Origin: Pseudomonas delhiensis
GTDB taxonomy: Bacteria > Pseudomonadota > Gammaproteobacteria > Pseudomonadales > Pseudomonadaceae
Direction of reading: 5' to 3'
DNA: 51,401 nt
NCBI RefSeq assembly: GCF_900187975.1
Contig: NZ_FZPC01000041.1
Span: forward strand, 1 to 51,401
In this document: one piece after another, positions 7,677 to 16,162 of the stretch
How the letters are laid out: each line of letters begins with the position of its first letter
Position numbering within the stretch: position 1 is the first letter of the stretch
The notes under the pieces: model-generated
Databases searched by the model: none
Seen by the model: only the letters and a program-made list of their open reading frames with translations
What the model was told of the DNA's origin: nothing
Translations under genes and position numbers: made by a program

Positions 7677-10334
7677 ATGACCGATCCCAGGCGTGCCGAC
7701 GCCCTGCTCGCGGAAGTGGAGCGCAACGGCCGCGGGCGCCTCAAGGTGTTCCTCGGCGCCGCGCCCGGCGTGGGCAAGACCTACGCCATGCTGCTGGCGG
7801 CCCAGGGCCAGCTGCGCCAGGGCGTGAAGTTGCGCGTGGGCATCGTCGAGACCCACGGCCGCGCCGAGACCGAGGCGCTGCTGGCCGGCCTGCCGCAGCA
7901 GCCGCTGCTGCGCTCGGAGTACCGCGGCATCCACCTGGCCGAGATGGACCTCGACGGCCTGCTGCGCGAGCCGCCGCAGCTGGCCCTGGTCGACGAGCTG
8001 GCCCACAGCAACGCCCCCGGCAGCCGCCACGCCAAGCGCTGGCAGGACATCCAGGAACTGCTCGCCGCCGGCATCGACGTCTACACCACGGTCAACGTCC
8101 AGCACCTGGAAAGCCTCAACGACCAGGTGCGCGACATCACCGGCGTGCAGGTGCGCGAGACGGTGCCCGACTGGGTGCTGCAGGAGGCCGACGAACTGCT
8201 GCTGGTGGACCTGCCGCCGCGCGAGCTGCTGGAGCGCCTGCGCGAGGGCAAGGTCTACGTGCCGGAGCAGGCGCGCGCGGCCATCGACGCCTTCTTCAGC
8301 CAGACCAACCTCACCGCGCTGCGCGAGCTGGCCATGCAGACCGCCGCCGCGCGGGTGGATGCCGACCTGGCGCACCGCTACCGCCAGCAGGGCGGCGAGG
8401 CCCCGGCGCTGCGCGGCCGCCTGCTGGTGGGCGTGGACGGCGAACGCAACGCCGAACGCCTGGTGCGCCACGCCTCGCGGGTGGCCGAGCGCCGCCACCT
8501 GCCCTGGAGCCTGGTCCACGTCGACACCGGCGACGCCCGCGACGAGCAATCCCGCCTGTACCTGCAGAACGCCCAGCAACTGGCCGAGCGCCTGGGCGGC
8601 GAGGTGGTGCAGCTGCGCGGCGGGGAGGTGGCGCGCACCCTGGTCGAGCACGCCCGCGAGCGCCGCGCCAGCCTGATCCTGGTCGGCCGTTCGCGGCAGC
8701 GCTGGCACCGCCGGCTGTTCGGCGGCGGCCTGGCGGCGCGCCTGCTGCGCCTGGGCGAGGGCCTGGAGATCAGCGTACTGGACAGCGAGGCCGACCTGGC
8801 CCCGGCCACCCCGCGCCGGCGCGAGCGCGGCCACTGGCGCGACTACCTGCTGGCGGCGCTGGCCGCCGCCGTGGCCAGCGCCCTGGCCTGGGGCGTGGCG
8901 CACCTGCTGGAGCTGCCGAACATCTCCCTGGTGTTCCTCGCCGCGGTGCTGCTGGTGGCGGTGCGCAGCAGCCTGTGGCCGGCGCTGCTGTGCGCGGTGC
9001 TGTCGTTCCTGGCCTACGACTTCCTGTTCATCCCGCCGTATTTCTCCCTCTCCATCCAGCGCGAGCAGGACGTGCTGACCCTGCTGTTCTTCCTGCTCAT
9101 GGCCGCGCTCACCGGCAACCTGGCCGCGCGCCAGCGCCGCCAGCTGCAGGTGCTGCGCGACACCCAGGAAGAGACCGGCGCGCTGCTGGAGCTGTCGCGC
9201 AAGCTCACCGCCGCCACCGACCGCCAGGCGGTGCTGGCCGCTGCCGGCCAGCAGTTCGCCCTGTGGAGCGACCTGGACATCTGCGTGCTGGCCCGCCAGC
9301 ACGATGACTGGAAGGTGGAATGCGGCCATGCCCGCGGCTTCGACGAGCAGGAGCGCGCCGCCGCCGACTGGGCCTGGCAGCACGACCAGCCGGCCGGCCT
9401 GGGCACCGGCACCCTGCCGTCGGGGCGCTGGTGGTGGTGGCCGCTGTCGGCGGAGGAGGGGCCGCTGGCGCTGCTCGGCGTGCGCCCCAGGGACGGCGAG
9501 CCGCTGCCCGGCCAGCGCCGCCGCCTGCTGGCCGCCCTCGGCCAGCCGCTGGCCCAGGCCCTGGCCCGCGCGCGCCTGGCCGACGACCTGGAGGCGGCGC
9601 GCCTGCATGGCGAGACCGAGCAATTGCGCAGCGCGCTGCTGGCCTCGGTCAGCCACGACCTGCGCACCCCGCTGACCACCATGCGCGGCGCCATCGACAG
9701 CCTGCTGGCCCTGGGCGACGCCATTCCCCCGGCCGACCGCCGGGAACTGCTGGAAAGCACCCGCGACGAGGCCGAGCGCCTGGACCGCTACATCCAGAAC
9801 CTGCTGGACATGACCCGCCTGGGCCACGGCGGGCTGAAGCTGGCGCGCGACTGGGTGGCCCCGGAGGACATCGTCGGCAGCGCCGTGCACCGCCTGCGCG
9901 CGCTGCTCGCGCCCTACCGCGTGGAAACCCGCGTGCCGGCCGAGCTGCCGCTGCTGTACGTGCACGCGGCGCTGATCGAGCAGGCGCTGGTCAACGTGCT
10001 GGAGAACGCCGCGCGCTTCTCGCCCAGCGGCGGGCGCCTGCGGGTGGCGGCGGCGCAGGTGGGCGACGAACTGCAGTTCAGCGTCAGCGACGAGGGCCCG
10101 GGGATTCCCGAGGGCGAGCGGGAGAAGATCTTCGACATGTTCTACAGCGCCGCCCGCGGCGACCGTGGCGGGCCGAGCACCGGCCTGGGCCTGGCGATCT
10201 GCCAGGGCATGGTCGGCGCCCACGGCGGGCGCATCAGCGTCGGCGACGGCCTGGACGGCCGCGGCACCACCCTGACGCTGCACCTGCCGCTGCAGCGCCA
10301 ACCGGACCTGGAGCAGCTTGATGCCGGTAGTTGA
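7677..10334 (+). CDS. kdpD: KdpD, osmosensitive K+-limitation sensor kinase
   Basis: An 885-residue membrane sensor kinase that phosphorylates KdpE under K+ limitation. The N-terminal KdpD domain carries Walker A GAAPGVGKT at 27-35. A universal-stress-protein-like domain follows (about 245-370), then four closely spaced membrane spans (about 388-485), a GAF-like region, the H-box SVSHDLRTPLTT with His660, and the ATPase domain with DEGPGIPEGE and STGLGLAICQG. Length and domain order match the family. An AGGAGG site precedes the ATG. The end of the gene overlaps possible alternative starts of kdpE. Confidence 0.97.
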   Translation: MTDPRRADALLAEVERNGRGRLKVFLGAAPGVGKTYAMLLAAQGQLRQGVKLRVGIVETHGRAETEALLAGLPQQPLLRSEYRGIHLAEMDLDGLLREPPQLALVDELAHSNAPGSRHAKRWQDIQELLAAGIDVYTTVNVQHLESLNDQVRDITGVQVRETVPDWVLQEADELLLVDLPPRELLERLREGKVYVPEQARAAIDAFFSQTNLTALRELAMQTAAARVDADLAHRYRQQGGEAPALRGRLLVGVDGERNAERLVRHASRVAERRHLPWSLVHVDTGDARDEQSRLYLQNAQQLAERLGGEVVQLRGGEVARTLVEHARERRASLILVGRSRQRWHRRLFGGGLAARLLRLGEGLEISVLDSEADLAPATPRRRERGHWRDYLLAALAAAVASALAWGVAHLLELPNISLVFLAAVLLVAVRSSLWPALLCAVLSFLAYDFLFIPPYFSLSIQREQDVLTLLFFLLMAALTGNLAARQRRQLQVLRDTQEETGALLELSRKLTAATDRQAVLAAAGQQFALWSDLDICVLARQHDDWKVECGHARGFDEQERAAADWAWQHDQPAGLGTGTLPSGRWWWWPLSAEEGPLALLGVRPRDGEPLPGQRRRLLAALGQPLAQALARARLADDLEAARLHGETEQLRSALLASVSHDLRTPLTTMRGAIDSLLALGDAIPPADRRELLESTRDEAERLDRYIQNLLDMTRLGHGGLKLARDWVAPEDIVGSAVHRLRALLAPYRVETRVPAELPLLYVHAALIEQALVNVLENAARFSPSGGRLRVAAAQVGDELQFSVSDEGPGIPEGEREKIFDMFYSAARGDRGGPSTGLGLAICQGMVGAHGGRISVGDGLDGRGTTLTLHLPLQRQPDLEQLDAGS

Positions 10335-10377
10335 AAGGCCCAAGCTAGGCGCCACCGCCCCCAGCCAGCCGAGCCCG

Positions 10378-11070
10378 ATGAGCACCAACGCCGCCTGCAT
10401 CCTGGTCATCGACGACGAACCGCAGATCCGCAAGTTCCTGCGCATCAGCCTCAACGCCGGCGGTTACCGGGTGGTGGAGGCCGGCAGCGGCGAGGAGGGC
10501 CTGGCCCAGGCCGCGCTGAACCGCCCGGACCTGGTGGTGCTGGACCTCGGCCTGCCGGACAAGGACGGCCAGCAGGTGCTGCGCGAATTGCGCGAGTGGT
10601 CGCAGGTGCCGGTGCTGGTGCTCTCGGTGCGCGCCGCCGAGAGCGAGAAGGTGCTGGCCCTGGACGGCGGCGCCAACGACTACGTGACCAAGCCCTTCGG
10701 CATCCAGGAGTTCCTCGCGCGCATCCGCGCGCTGCTGCGCCAGGGCCACCAGGGCGAGAGCCAGGCGGCCAGCGTCACGGTCGGGCCGCTGCACCTGGAC
10801 TTCGCCTACCGCCGGGTAGCGCTCGATGGCGCTGAAGTGGCACTGACGCGCAAGGAATACGCGGTGCTGGCCACCCTGGCCCGCCACCTCGGCCGGGTGG
10901 TCACCCAGCAGCAGCTGCTCAAGGACATCTGGGGCCCGAGCCACGTCGAGGACACCCACTACCTGCGGGTGGTGGTCGGCCACCTGCGGCAGAAGCTGGC
11001 GGACGACCCGGCCAACCCGCGCTTCATCGTCACCGAGGCCGGCGTGGGCTATCGCCTGCGCGATGCGTAG
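10378..11070 (+). CDS. kdpE: KdpE, response regulator activating kdpFABC
   Basis: A 230-residue OmpR-family regulator with receiver Asp56 (VVLDLGLP), Lys105 (TKPFG) and a C-terminal winged helix (HYLRVVVGHLRQKL, GVGYRL). Family length and the sequence MSTNAACILVIDDEPQIRKF favour ATG 10378. However, a GGAG at 10310-10313 sits 7 bases before ATG 10321, which would give a 249-residue protein overlapping kdpD, so the start is not settled. The TAG stop lies inside a family C repeat. It should act on the tandem boxes ahead of kdpF. Confidence 0.93.
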   Translation: MSTNAACILVIDDEPQIRKFLRISLNAGGYRVVEAGSGEEGLAQAALNRPDLVVLDLGLPDKDGQQVLRELREWSQVPVLVLSVRAAESEKVLALDGGANDYVTKPFGIQEFLARIRALLRQGHQGESQAASVTVGPLHLDFAYRRVALDGAEVALTRKEYAVLATLARHLGRVVTQQQLLKDIWGPSHVEDTHYLRVVVGHLRQKLADDPANPRFIVTEAGVGYRLRDA

Positions 11071-11331
11071 GGCGTACAACCGTTCATCACGCCAAGGTCG
11101 TGGGGCCAGGGCCAACCGGCGGATAACGCCTGTGGCGTTATTCGCCCTACGCCAAGCCCACCCGTAACGTAGGGCGAATAACCGTTCGCGGTTATCCGCC
11201 GATACACCTCCGTTGCCGCCGGCGCCTTGGCCGAGCCCGGGAGCATATCCAACCCGCGCCAAGCCCAACGGCGAGCGGGCCGGTAGCCAAGGCCAATCGG
11301 CGGATAACGCCGTAGGCGTTATGCGCCCTAC
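11067..11331. repeat. Two family C palindromic pairs between convergent genes
   Basis: Pair one spans 11067-11150 (GTAGGGCGTACAACCG to ATTCGCCCTAC). Pair two spans 11169-11331 (GTAGGGCGAATAACCG to TATGCGCCCTAC). Together they fill the space between kdpE and the convergent patatin gene. The outermost GTAGG heads contain the TAG stop codons of both genes (11068-11070 on plus, 11328-11330 on minus). Confidence 0.9.
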
Positions 11332-12362
11332 GGATTCTCCGCCTCGTACCTGTCCAGCGTATCGCTGGCGATCTGCCTGCCCAGCGCCACCAGTTCCGGC
11401 GCCTTGTAGAACTCGAAGAAGCGGCACACGCGCTTGGGCACGTTGATCAGCACGTCCGGCGGGTAGCCGGCGATCTTGTACTGCGCCAGGGAGGTCTGCA
11501 TCACCTCGAAGCTCTGGTTGACCAGCTCCAGCAGCGAGGCCGGGCTGCTGCTCTCGATCACCCGGCTGCCGCTGGCGGACTTCGGCGAGCCCTTGGCCTG
11601 GGGCGCGGCGGCCGGTTGCTGCATTTCCGGCTCGGCCGGCTCCTCGCTGTCCGGCACCGGCTCCAGCAGGGCCTCGGCGCGCAGCTCCGGCGGCACCAGC
11701 TCCGGGCTGTGGCGGCGGAACAGGCTGAGCTTGTCGCCGAGGCTGCCGATCAGGCTGTCGAAGCGGCCCTTGATCGCCGCCGGCCGCTCGATCACCGGCA
11801 ACTGGTACTGGCGCTGGTTGGTGGCATTGAGGTTGACCGCGATGATCAGGTCGGTGTGGCTGGACACCACCGGGACGATCGGCAGCGGGTTGAGCAGGCC
11901 GCCGTCGACCAGCATGCGCGGGCCCTGCATCACCGGGGTGAACAGGCTGGGAATGGCCGCCGAGGCGCGCATGGCCTGGTGCAGGTCGCCCTCCTGGAAC
12001 CAGATCTCCTGCTGGTTGGTGAGGTCGGTGGCCACCGCCGTGTAGGGGATCGGCAGGTCCTCGATGTTGATGTCGCCGATGATCTCGTGGATCTTGCCGA
12101 ACACCCGTTCGCCGCGGATGGCGCCGAGGCGGAAGCTGACGTCCAGCAGGCGCAGCACGTCCAGGTAGTCCAGGCTCTCCACCCAGTCGCGGTACTCCCC
12201 CAGCTTGCCGGCGGCGTAGATGCCGCCGATGACCGAGCCCATCGAGCAGCCGGCGATGCAGGCGATCTCGTAGCCACGCCGCTCCAGTTCCTCGATCACG
12301 CCGATATGCGCATAACCCCGTGCTCCGCCGGAGCCGAGCACCAGCGCCACTTGTTTCGACAT
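11328..12362 (-). CDS. Patatin-like phospholipase family protein
   Basis: A 344-residue predicted serine lipid hydrolase of the RssA/patatin type. It has the oxyanion motif GSGGARG (10-16), the nucleophile elbow GCSMG with Ser40 and the dyad partner Asp153 in VDGG. The C-terminal third contains a low-complexity Glu/Pro/Ala stretch (about 225-265) and a terminal helical domain. No signal peptide is evident, so it is probably cytoplasmic or peripheral to the membrane. AGAGGA lies about 10 bases ahead of the start. It is divergent from selD. The stop codon and last bases are supplied by a family C repeat. The substrate is unknown; PAO1 has an equivalent gene (PA1640, from memory). Confidence 0.9.
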   Translation of the reverse strand: MSKQVALVLGSGGARGYAHIGVIEELERRGYEIACIAGCSMGSVIGGIYAAGKLGEYRDWVESLDYLDVLRLLDVSFRLGAIRGERVFGKIHEIIGDINIEDLPIPYTAVATDLTNQQEIWFQEGDLHQAMRASAAIPSLFTPVMQGPRMLVDGGLLNPLPIVPVVSSHTDLIIAVNLNATNQRQYQLPVIERPAAIKGRFDSLIGSLGDKLSLFRRHSPELVPPELRAEALLEPVPDSEEPAEPEMQQPAAAPQAKGSPKSASGSRVIESSSPASLLELVNQSFEVMQTSLAQYKIAGYPPDVLINVPKRVCRFFEFYKAPELVALGRQIASDTLDRYEAENP

Positions 12363-12472
12363 GGACGGTTATTCCTCTGAAAACAACGCATTGCAAGGCG
12401 CGGCGGGCGGCCTGGGCCGGCGCCGGATAATACCGACGATACGCCCGGGTAGGGCGGGGCGCCAAGGGTGTT

Positions 12473-12481
12473 TGCTAGAAT
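12473..12481 (+). promoter_or_regulatory. Possible extended -10 promoter for selD-selU
   Basis: TTTGCTAGAAT contains a TG dinucleotide one base ahead of TAGAAT, which differs from consensus TATAAT in two positions. It ends 32 bases before the selD start. No convincing -35 hexamer is visible, consistent with an extended -10 promoter but not proof of one. Confidence 0.3.
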
Positions 12482-12512
12482 CGGCCGATCGATTTCCCGC
12501 CCCGGAGCCAAC

Positions 12513-13547
12513 ATGAGCGAACCCATCCGCCTGACCCAGTACAGCCACGGTGCCGGCTGCGGCTGCAAGATTTCCCCCAAGGTGCTGGAGGTGATCCTGG
12601 CCGGCAGCGGCGCGCAGAACCTGGACCCGAACCTGTGGGTCGGCAACGCCTCGCGCGACGACGCCGCGGTCTATGCTATCGACGGCGAGCGCGGCGTGGT
12701 GTCCACCACCGACTTCTTCATGCCGATCGTCGACGATCCCTTCGACTTCGGCCGCATCGCCGCCACCAATGCCATCAGCGACATCTACGCCATGGGCGGC
12801 GACCCGCTGATGGCCATCGCCATCCTCGGCTGGCCGGTCAACGTGCTGGCCCCGGAAATCGCCCGCGAGGTCATCGCCGGCGGCCGCAAGGTCTGCGACG
12901 AGGCGGGTATCCCGCTGGCCGGCGGGCATTCCATCGACGCCCCCGAGCCGATCTTCGGCCTGGCCGTCACCGGCCTGGTGGAAAAGCGCTTCATGAAGCG
13001 CAACGACACCGCCAGCGCCGGCTGCCGCCTGTACCTGACCAAGCCGCTGGGCATCGGCATCCTCACCACCGCCGAGAAGAAGTCCAAATTGCGCGCCGAG
13101 GACGTGGGCCTGGCCCGCGACTGGATGTGCACCCTGAACAAGCCCGGCAGCCGCTTCGGCAAGCTCGCCGGGGTGACCGCCATGACCGACGTCACCGGCT
13201 TCGGCCTGCTCGGCCACCTGGTGGAGATGGCCGACGGCGCCGGCCTGACCGCGCGCGTGCGCTTCGACGCGGTGCCGCGCCTGGAGCACGTCCAGTACTA
13301 CCTGGAGCAGGGCTGCGTGCCCGGCGGCACCCTGCGTAACTTCGACAGCTACGGCGAGCGCATCGCGCCGCTGCCGGAGCTGCACAAGCTGCTGCTGTGC
13401 GACCCGCAGACCAGCGGCGGCCTGCTGGTGGCGGTGACCCCGGAAGGCGAGGGGGAGTTCCTCGCCACTGCCGCCGAACTGGGCCTGCAACTGGCGCCGA
13501 TCGGCGAGCTGGTCGAGCGACAGCGTCACGCGGTAGAGGTGGCCTGA
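12513..13547 (+). CDS. selD: Selenide, water dikinase (selenophosphate synthetase)
   Basis: A 344-residue enzyme that makes selenophosphate from selenide and ATP, the Se donor for selenocysteine and 2-selenouridine. The N-terminal motif [12 protein letters not shown] has Cys16, Cys18 and Lys19, equivalent to Cys17, Cys19 and Lys20 of E. coli SelD. The catalytic residue is an ordinary Cys. The start at [13 protein letters not shown] follows the family and a GGAG site; a longer in-frame start upstream would include promoter sequence. The stop overlaps the selU start (TGATG), so the two are translationally coupled. Confidence 0.97.
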   Translation: MSEPIRLTQYSHGAGCGCKISPKVLEVILAGSGAQNLDPNLWVGNASRDDAAVYAIDGERGVVSTTDFFMPIVDDPFDFGRIAATNAISDIYAMGGDPLMAIAILGWPVNVLAPEIAREVIAGGRKVCDEAGIPLAGGHSIDAPEPIFGLAVTGLVEKRFMKRNDTASAGCRLYLTKPLGIGILTTAEKKSKLRAEDVGLARDWMCTLNKPGSRFGKLAGVTAMTDVTGFGLLGHLVEMADGAGLTARVRFDAVPRLEHVQYYLEQGCVPGGTLRNFDSYGERIAPLPELHKLLLCDPQTSGGLLVAVTPEGEGEFLATAAELGLQLAPIGELVERQRHAVEVA

Positions 13548-14641
13548 TGCGCGACAACACCCGGCACTACCGCGAACTCTTCCTCGACGACGTCCCGCTG
13601 ATGGACGTGCGCGCCCCGGTGGAATACACCAAGGGCGCCTTCCCGCACACCGAGAACCTGCCGCTGATGAACGACATCGAGCGGCAGAAGGTGGGTACCT
13701 GCTACAAGCAGCATGGCCAGCAGGCGGCCATCGCCCTGGGCCACGAACTGGTCTGCGGCCCGCTCAAGGCCGAGCGCATCGAAGCCTGGCTGGACTTCGC
13801 CCGGCGCCACCCCGACGGCTACCTGTACTGCTTCCGCGGCGGCCTGCGTTCGCAGATCGTCCAGCAGTGGATGAAGGACGCCGGCATCGAATACCCGCGC
13901 GTGGTCGGCGGCTACAAGGCGCTGCGCGGCTTCCTCTTCGACACCACCCGCGCCGCCACCGAGGAGTGTTCCTTCGTGCTGATCGGCGGCCTCACCGGCA
14001 CCGGCAAGACCGAGGTGGTGGCGCAGCTGGACAACGCCCTGGACCTGGAAGGCCACGCCAACCACCGCGGCTCCAGCTTCGGCCGCCGGGCCACGCCGCA
14101 GCCGGCGCAGATCGACTTCGAGAACCGCCTGGCCATCGACATCCTGAAGAAGCGCCACGCCGGCATGAACCAGTTCGTGCTGGAGGACGAGGGGCGCATC
14201 GTCGGCAGCTGCTCGCTGCCCCTGGAGCTGTACCAGGGCATGCAGGCCTACCCGCTGGTGTGGCTGGAGGACAGCTTCGAGGGCCGGGTGGAACGCATCC
14301 TCAAGGACTACGTGATCGACCTGTGCGCCGAGTTCGTGGCGGTGAAGGGCAACCCCGAGGAAGGTTTCGAGGCCTTCGCCGCCTATCTGCAGAAGAGCCT
14401 GTCGGGCATCGTCAAGCGCCTGGGCGGCGAGCGCTACCAGCGCCTGGCGGCGATCATGGACGCCGCCCTGGACGAGCAGCGCCGCAGCGGCGCGGTGGAC
14501 CTGCACCGCGGCTGGATCGAGGGGCTGCTGGGCGAATACTACGACCCGATGTACGCCTACCAGCTGCAGAGCAAGGAAGCGCGCATCGAGTTCCGCGGCA
14601 GCCACGACGAGGTGGTGGAGTACCTGCGCGCACGGGCGTAG
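13547..14641 (+). CDS. selU: tRNA 2-selenouridine synthase
   Basis: A 364-residue enzyme (also called MnmH or YbbB) that replaces sulfur by selenium in the 2-thiouridine of the tRNA wobble base. An N-terminal rhodanese domain carries the active-site Cys95 in [14 protein letters not shown]-loop domain follows with GGLTGTGKT at 147-155. It starts within the selD stop codon, so selenophosphate supply and use are co-expressed. The TAG stop lies in the head of a family C repeat, so the last residue and stop are at the repeat boundary. Confidence 0.96.
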   Translation: MRDNTRHYRELFLDDVPLMDVRAPVEYTKGAFPHTENLPLMNDIERQKVGTCYKQHGQQAAIALGHELVCGPLKAERIEAWLDFARRHPDGYLYCFRGGLRSQIVQQWMKDAGIEYPRVVGGYKALRGFLFDTTRAATEECSFVLIGGLTGTGKTEVVAQLDNALDLEGHANHRGSSFGRRATPQPAQIDFENRLAIDILKKRHAGMNQFVLEDEGRIVGSCSLPLELYQGMQAYPLVWLEDSFEGRVERILKDYVIDLCAEFVAVKGNPEEGFEAFAAYLQKSLSGIVKRLGGERYQRLAAIMDAALDEQRRSGAVDLHRGWIEGLLGEYYDPMYAYQLQSKEARIEFRGSHDEVVEYLRARA

Positions 14642-14931
14642 GGCGAATAACCGTTCGCGGTTATCCGCCGATACACCGGGGCCACAGCCAATGCCCAGGT
14701 CAACCTCGGAGCCGCCGTGAACCAAGGCCAAACGGCGGATAACGCCGTAGGCGTTATGCGCCCTACACCAGGCTTGACCTTGACGTAGGGCGAATAACCG
14801 TTCGCGGTTATCCGCCGTTATACCGGGGCCACAGCCAATGCCCAGGTCAACCTCGGAGCCGCCGTGAACCAAGGTCAGGCGGCGGATAACGCCGCAGGCG
14901 TTATGCGCCCTACACCAAACCCACCTGTAAC
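14638..14931. repeat. Tandem 147-bp duplication of a family C palindromic pair
   Basis: The unit starting GTAGGGCGAATAACCG at 14638 repeats almost exactly at 14785 (period 147). The shared middle includes GGGGCCACAGCCAATGCCCA, and each unit ends in a TATGCGCCCTAC arm (14766, 14913). Only scattered substitutions separate the copies, so the duplication is recent. It accounts for nearly all of the 344 bases between selU and the next gene, where I see no other feature. Confidence 0.92.
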
Positions 14932-14985
14932 CTTGGACAGCGGCCGTCTAAGCTGGAACACGCCCGAACCACCAAGGAGGTCGTC

Positions 14986-15264
14986 ATGAAGGCACTTCTC
15001 GCAGTATTCGCCGCCAGCCTGGTGCTGGCCGGCTGCTCCGGCAAGACGGTCAACCGCGACAGCTGCGCCAGCGAACTGAACGCCGCCTGGCACGAGCTGG
15101 ACCTGGCCAAGGCCGAAGGCTTCGCCGGCACCGTCAGCTACTCCAAGGCGCTGGCGCTGATCAGCGCGGCCAAGACCGAGCAGCAGGTCGAGTCCTACGG
15201 CGGCTGCCTGGACAAGGCCAGCAAGGCGCGCTTCTACATCAAGGAATCGCGCGCGGGCCGCTGA
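14986..15264 (+). CDS. Small predicted lipoprotein
   Basis: A 92-residue protein with a short positively charged N-terminus, a hydrophobic core and the lipobox LVLAGC, giving lipid-modified Cys17. The mature part is about 75 residues, largely helical, with two further cysteines (Cys27 and Cys74) that could form a disulfide in the periplasm. A strong AAGGAGG ribosome site is present. I do not recognise a named family; similar small proteins occur at this position in P. aeruginosa (from memory). It probably has its own promoter, because the repeat block separates it from selU. Confidence 0.82.
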   Translation: MKALLAVFAASLVLAGCSGKTVNRDSCASELNAAWHELDLAKAEGFAGTVSYSKALALISAAKTEQQVESYGGCLDKASKARFYIKESRAGR

Positions 15265-15340
15265 CCGGGCGCGGGCAAGGCGGGCATAATCGCCGGGCGG
15301 ACGGGCGCTCCGGCCCGCCCGGCAGTCAGGAACCCCACTC

Positions 15341-15949
15341 ATGCAGCTCGACTTCAGCACCCTCGCGCCCGCCGACGCCTACCGCTGGCTGGCCTCCACC
15401 GTCACCCCGCGGCCCATCGCCTGGGTTTCCACCCTGTCCGCGGAGGGCCACGGCAACCTGGCGCCCTTCAGCTTCTTCCAGGTCATCAGCGACGAGCCGC
15501 CGACGCTGATGGTCAACACCAGCATCCGCGACGACGGCAGCGTCAAGGACACCCTGCGCAACGTGCGCGAGACCGGCCAACTGGTGATCCACCTGGTCAG
15601 CGCCGCCCATGCCGAGGCCATGAACGCCACCGCGGCAACGCTGCCCCATGGCGTCAGCGAGATCGAGCAGGCCGGCATCGCCACCCTGCCCAGCGTGCGC
15701 GTGGCGCCGCCGCGGGTGGCCGGCGCGGTGGTGGCCTTCGAGTGCGAGCTGGCGCAGATCCAGCCCTACCCGGCGGACAAGCCCAGCTGCTACCTGATCT
15801 TCGCCCGCGTGCTGCTGGCGCACATCGACGACGCCGTGCTGCGCGACGAGCGCCACGTCGACCCGGCCAGGCTCGACCTGGTCGGCCGCCTGGGCGGCAC
15901 CCAGTACGCCTTCACCCGCGACACCTTCAGCATGATCCGCCCCAAATAG
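15341..15949 (+). CDS. Flavin reductase-like FMN-binding protein
   Basis: A 202-residue protein of the flavin reductase/DIM6-NTAB split-barrel family. The early segment STVTPRPIAWVST, followed by GNLAPFSFFQVIS and PPTLMVNTS, is characteristic of the FMN-binding site. It would bind FMN and either reduce flavin with NAD(P)H or act on an unknown substrate. AGGAA lies 8 bases before the ATG. It is a single gene between the small lipoprotein and the chemoreceptor, with no obvious oxygenase partner nearby. Confidence 0.88.
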   Translation: MQLDFSTLAPADAYRWLASTVTPRPIAWVSTLSAEGHGNLAPFSFFQVISDEPPTLMVNTSIRDDGSVKDTLRNVRETGQLVIHLVSAAHAEAMNATAATLPHGVSEIEQAGIATLPSVRVAPPRVAGAVVAFECELAQIQPYPADKPSCYLIFARVLLAHIDDAVLRDERHVDPARLDLVGRLGGTQYAFTRDTFSMIRPK

Positions 15950-16108
15950 GCGCACGGGCCGTCGCGCGCCGGGACCTTGGCGCGCGACTGTCCTGGATGC
16001 GACCTGCGCATGCCCGTGCGCAACATCGAATTGCCATCATCGACAGGCCCCCTTGTTCCGCCGGTCGGCCGGCTCCTAATGTTCCGTCCGAAAGCAACGA
16101 CAAAGAAC

Positions 16109-16135
16109 GGGAGAGCTTCGGTCGAAGACTCTCCC
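16109..16135 (+). other. Hairpin in the leader of the chemoreceptor gene
   Basis: GGGAGAG-CTTCG-GT-CGAAG-A-CTCTCCC folds into a 12-pair stem with a two-base loop and one bulged A. It ends 27 bases before the start codon and 18 bases before the GGGGGAG ribosome site, and no T-run follows. It could stabilise the message or regulate translation; the role is inferred. Confidence 0.5.
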
Positions 16136-16162
16136 GCAGGGCATTCGGAAGGGGGAGCTGGC

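Noticed and set aside
7602..10454. 950-residue minus-strand frame opposite kdpD
   Set aside because: Gln/Ala/His/Gly-rich antisense shadow with no motifs; kdpD is complete on the plus strand.
12513..14641. Possible in-frame selenocysteine codon near selD-selU
   Set aside because: SelD has Cys at the catalytic position, and neither gene contains an internal TGA; only 2-selenouridine use is supported here.
14638..14931. Possible CRISPR-like array
   Set aside because: Only two units of 147 bases, each an inverted pair, with no short direct repeats, variable spacers or cas genes.
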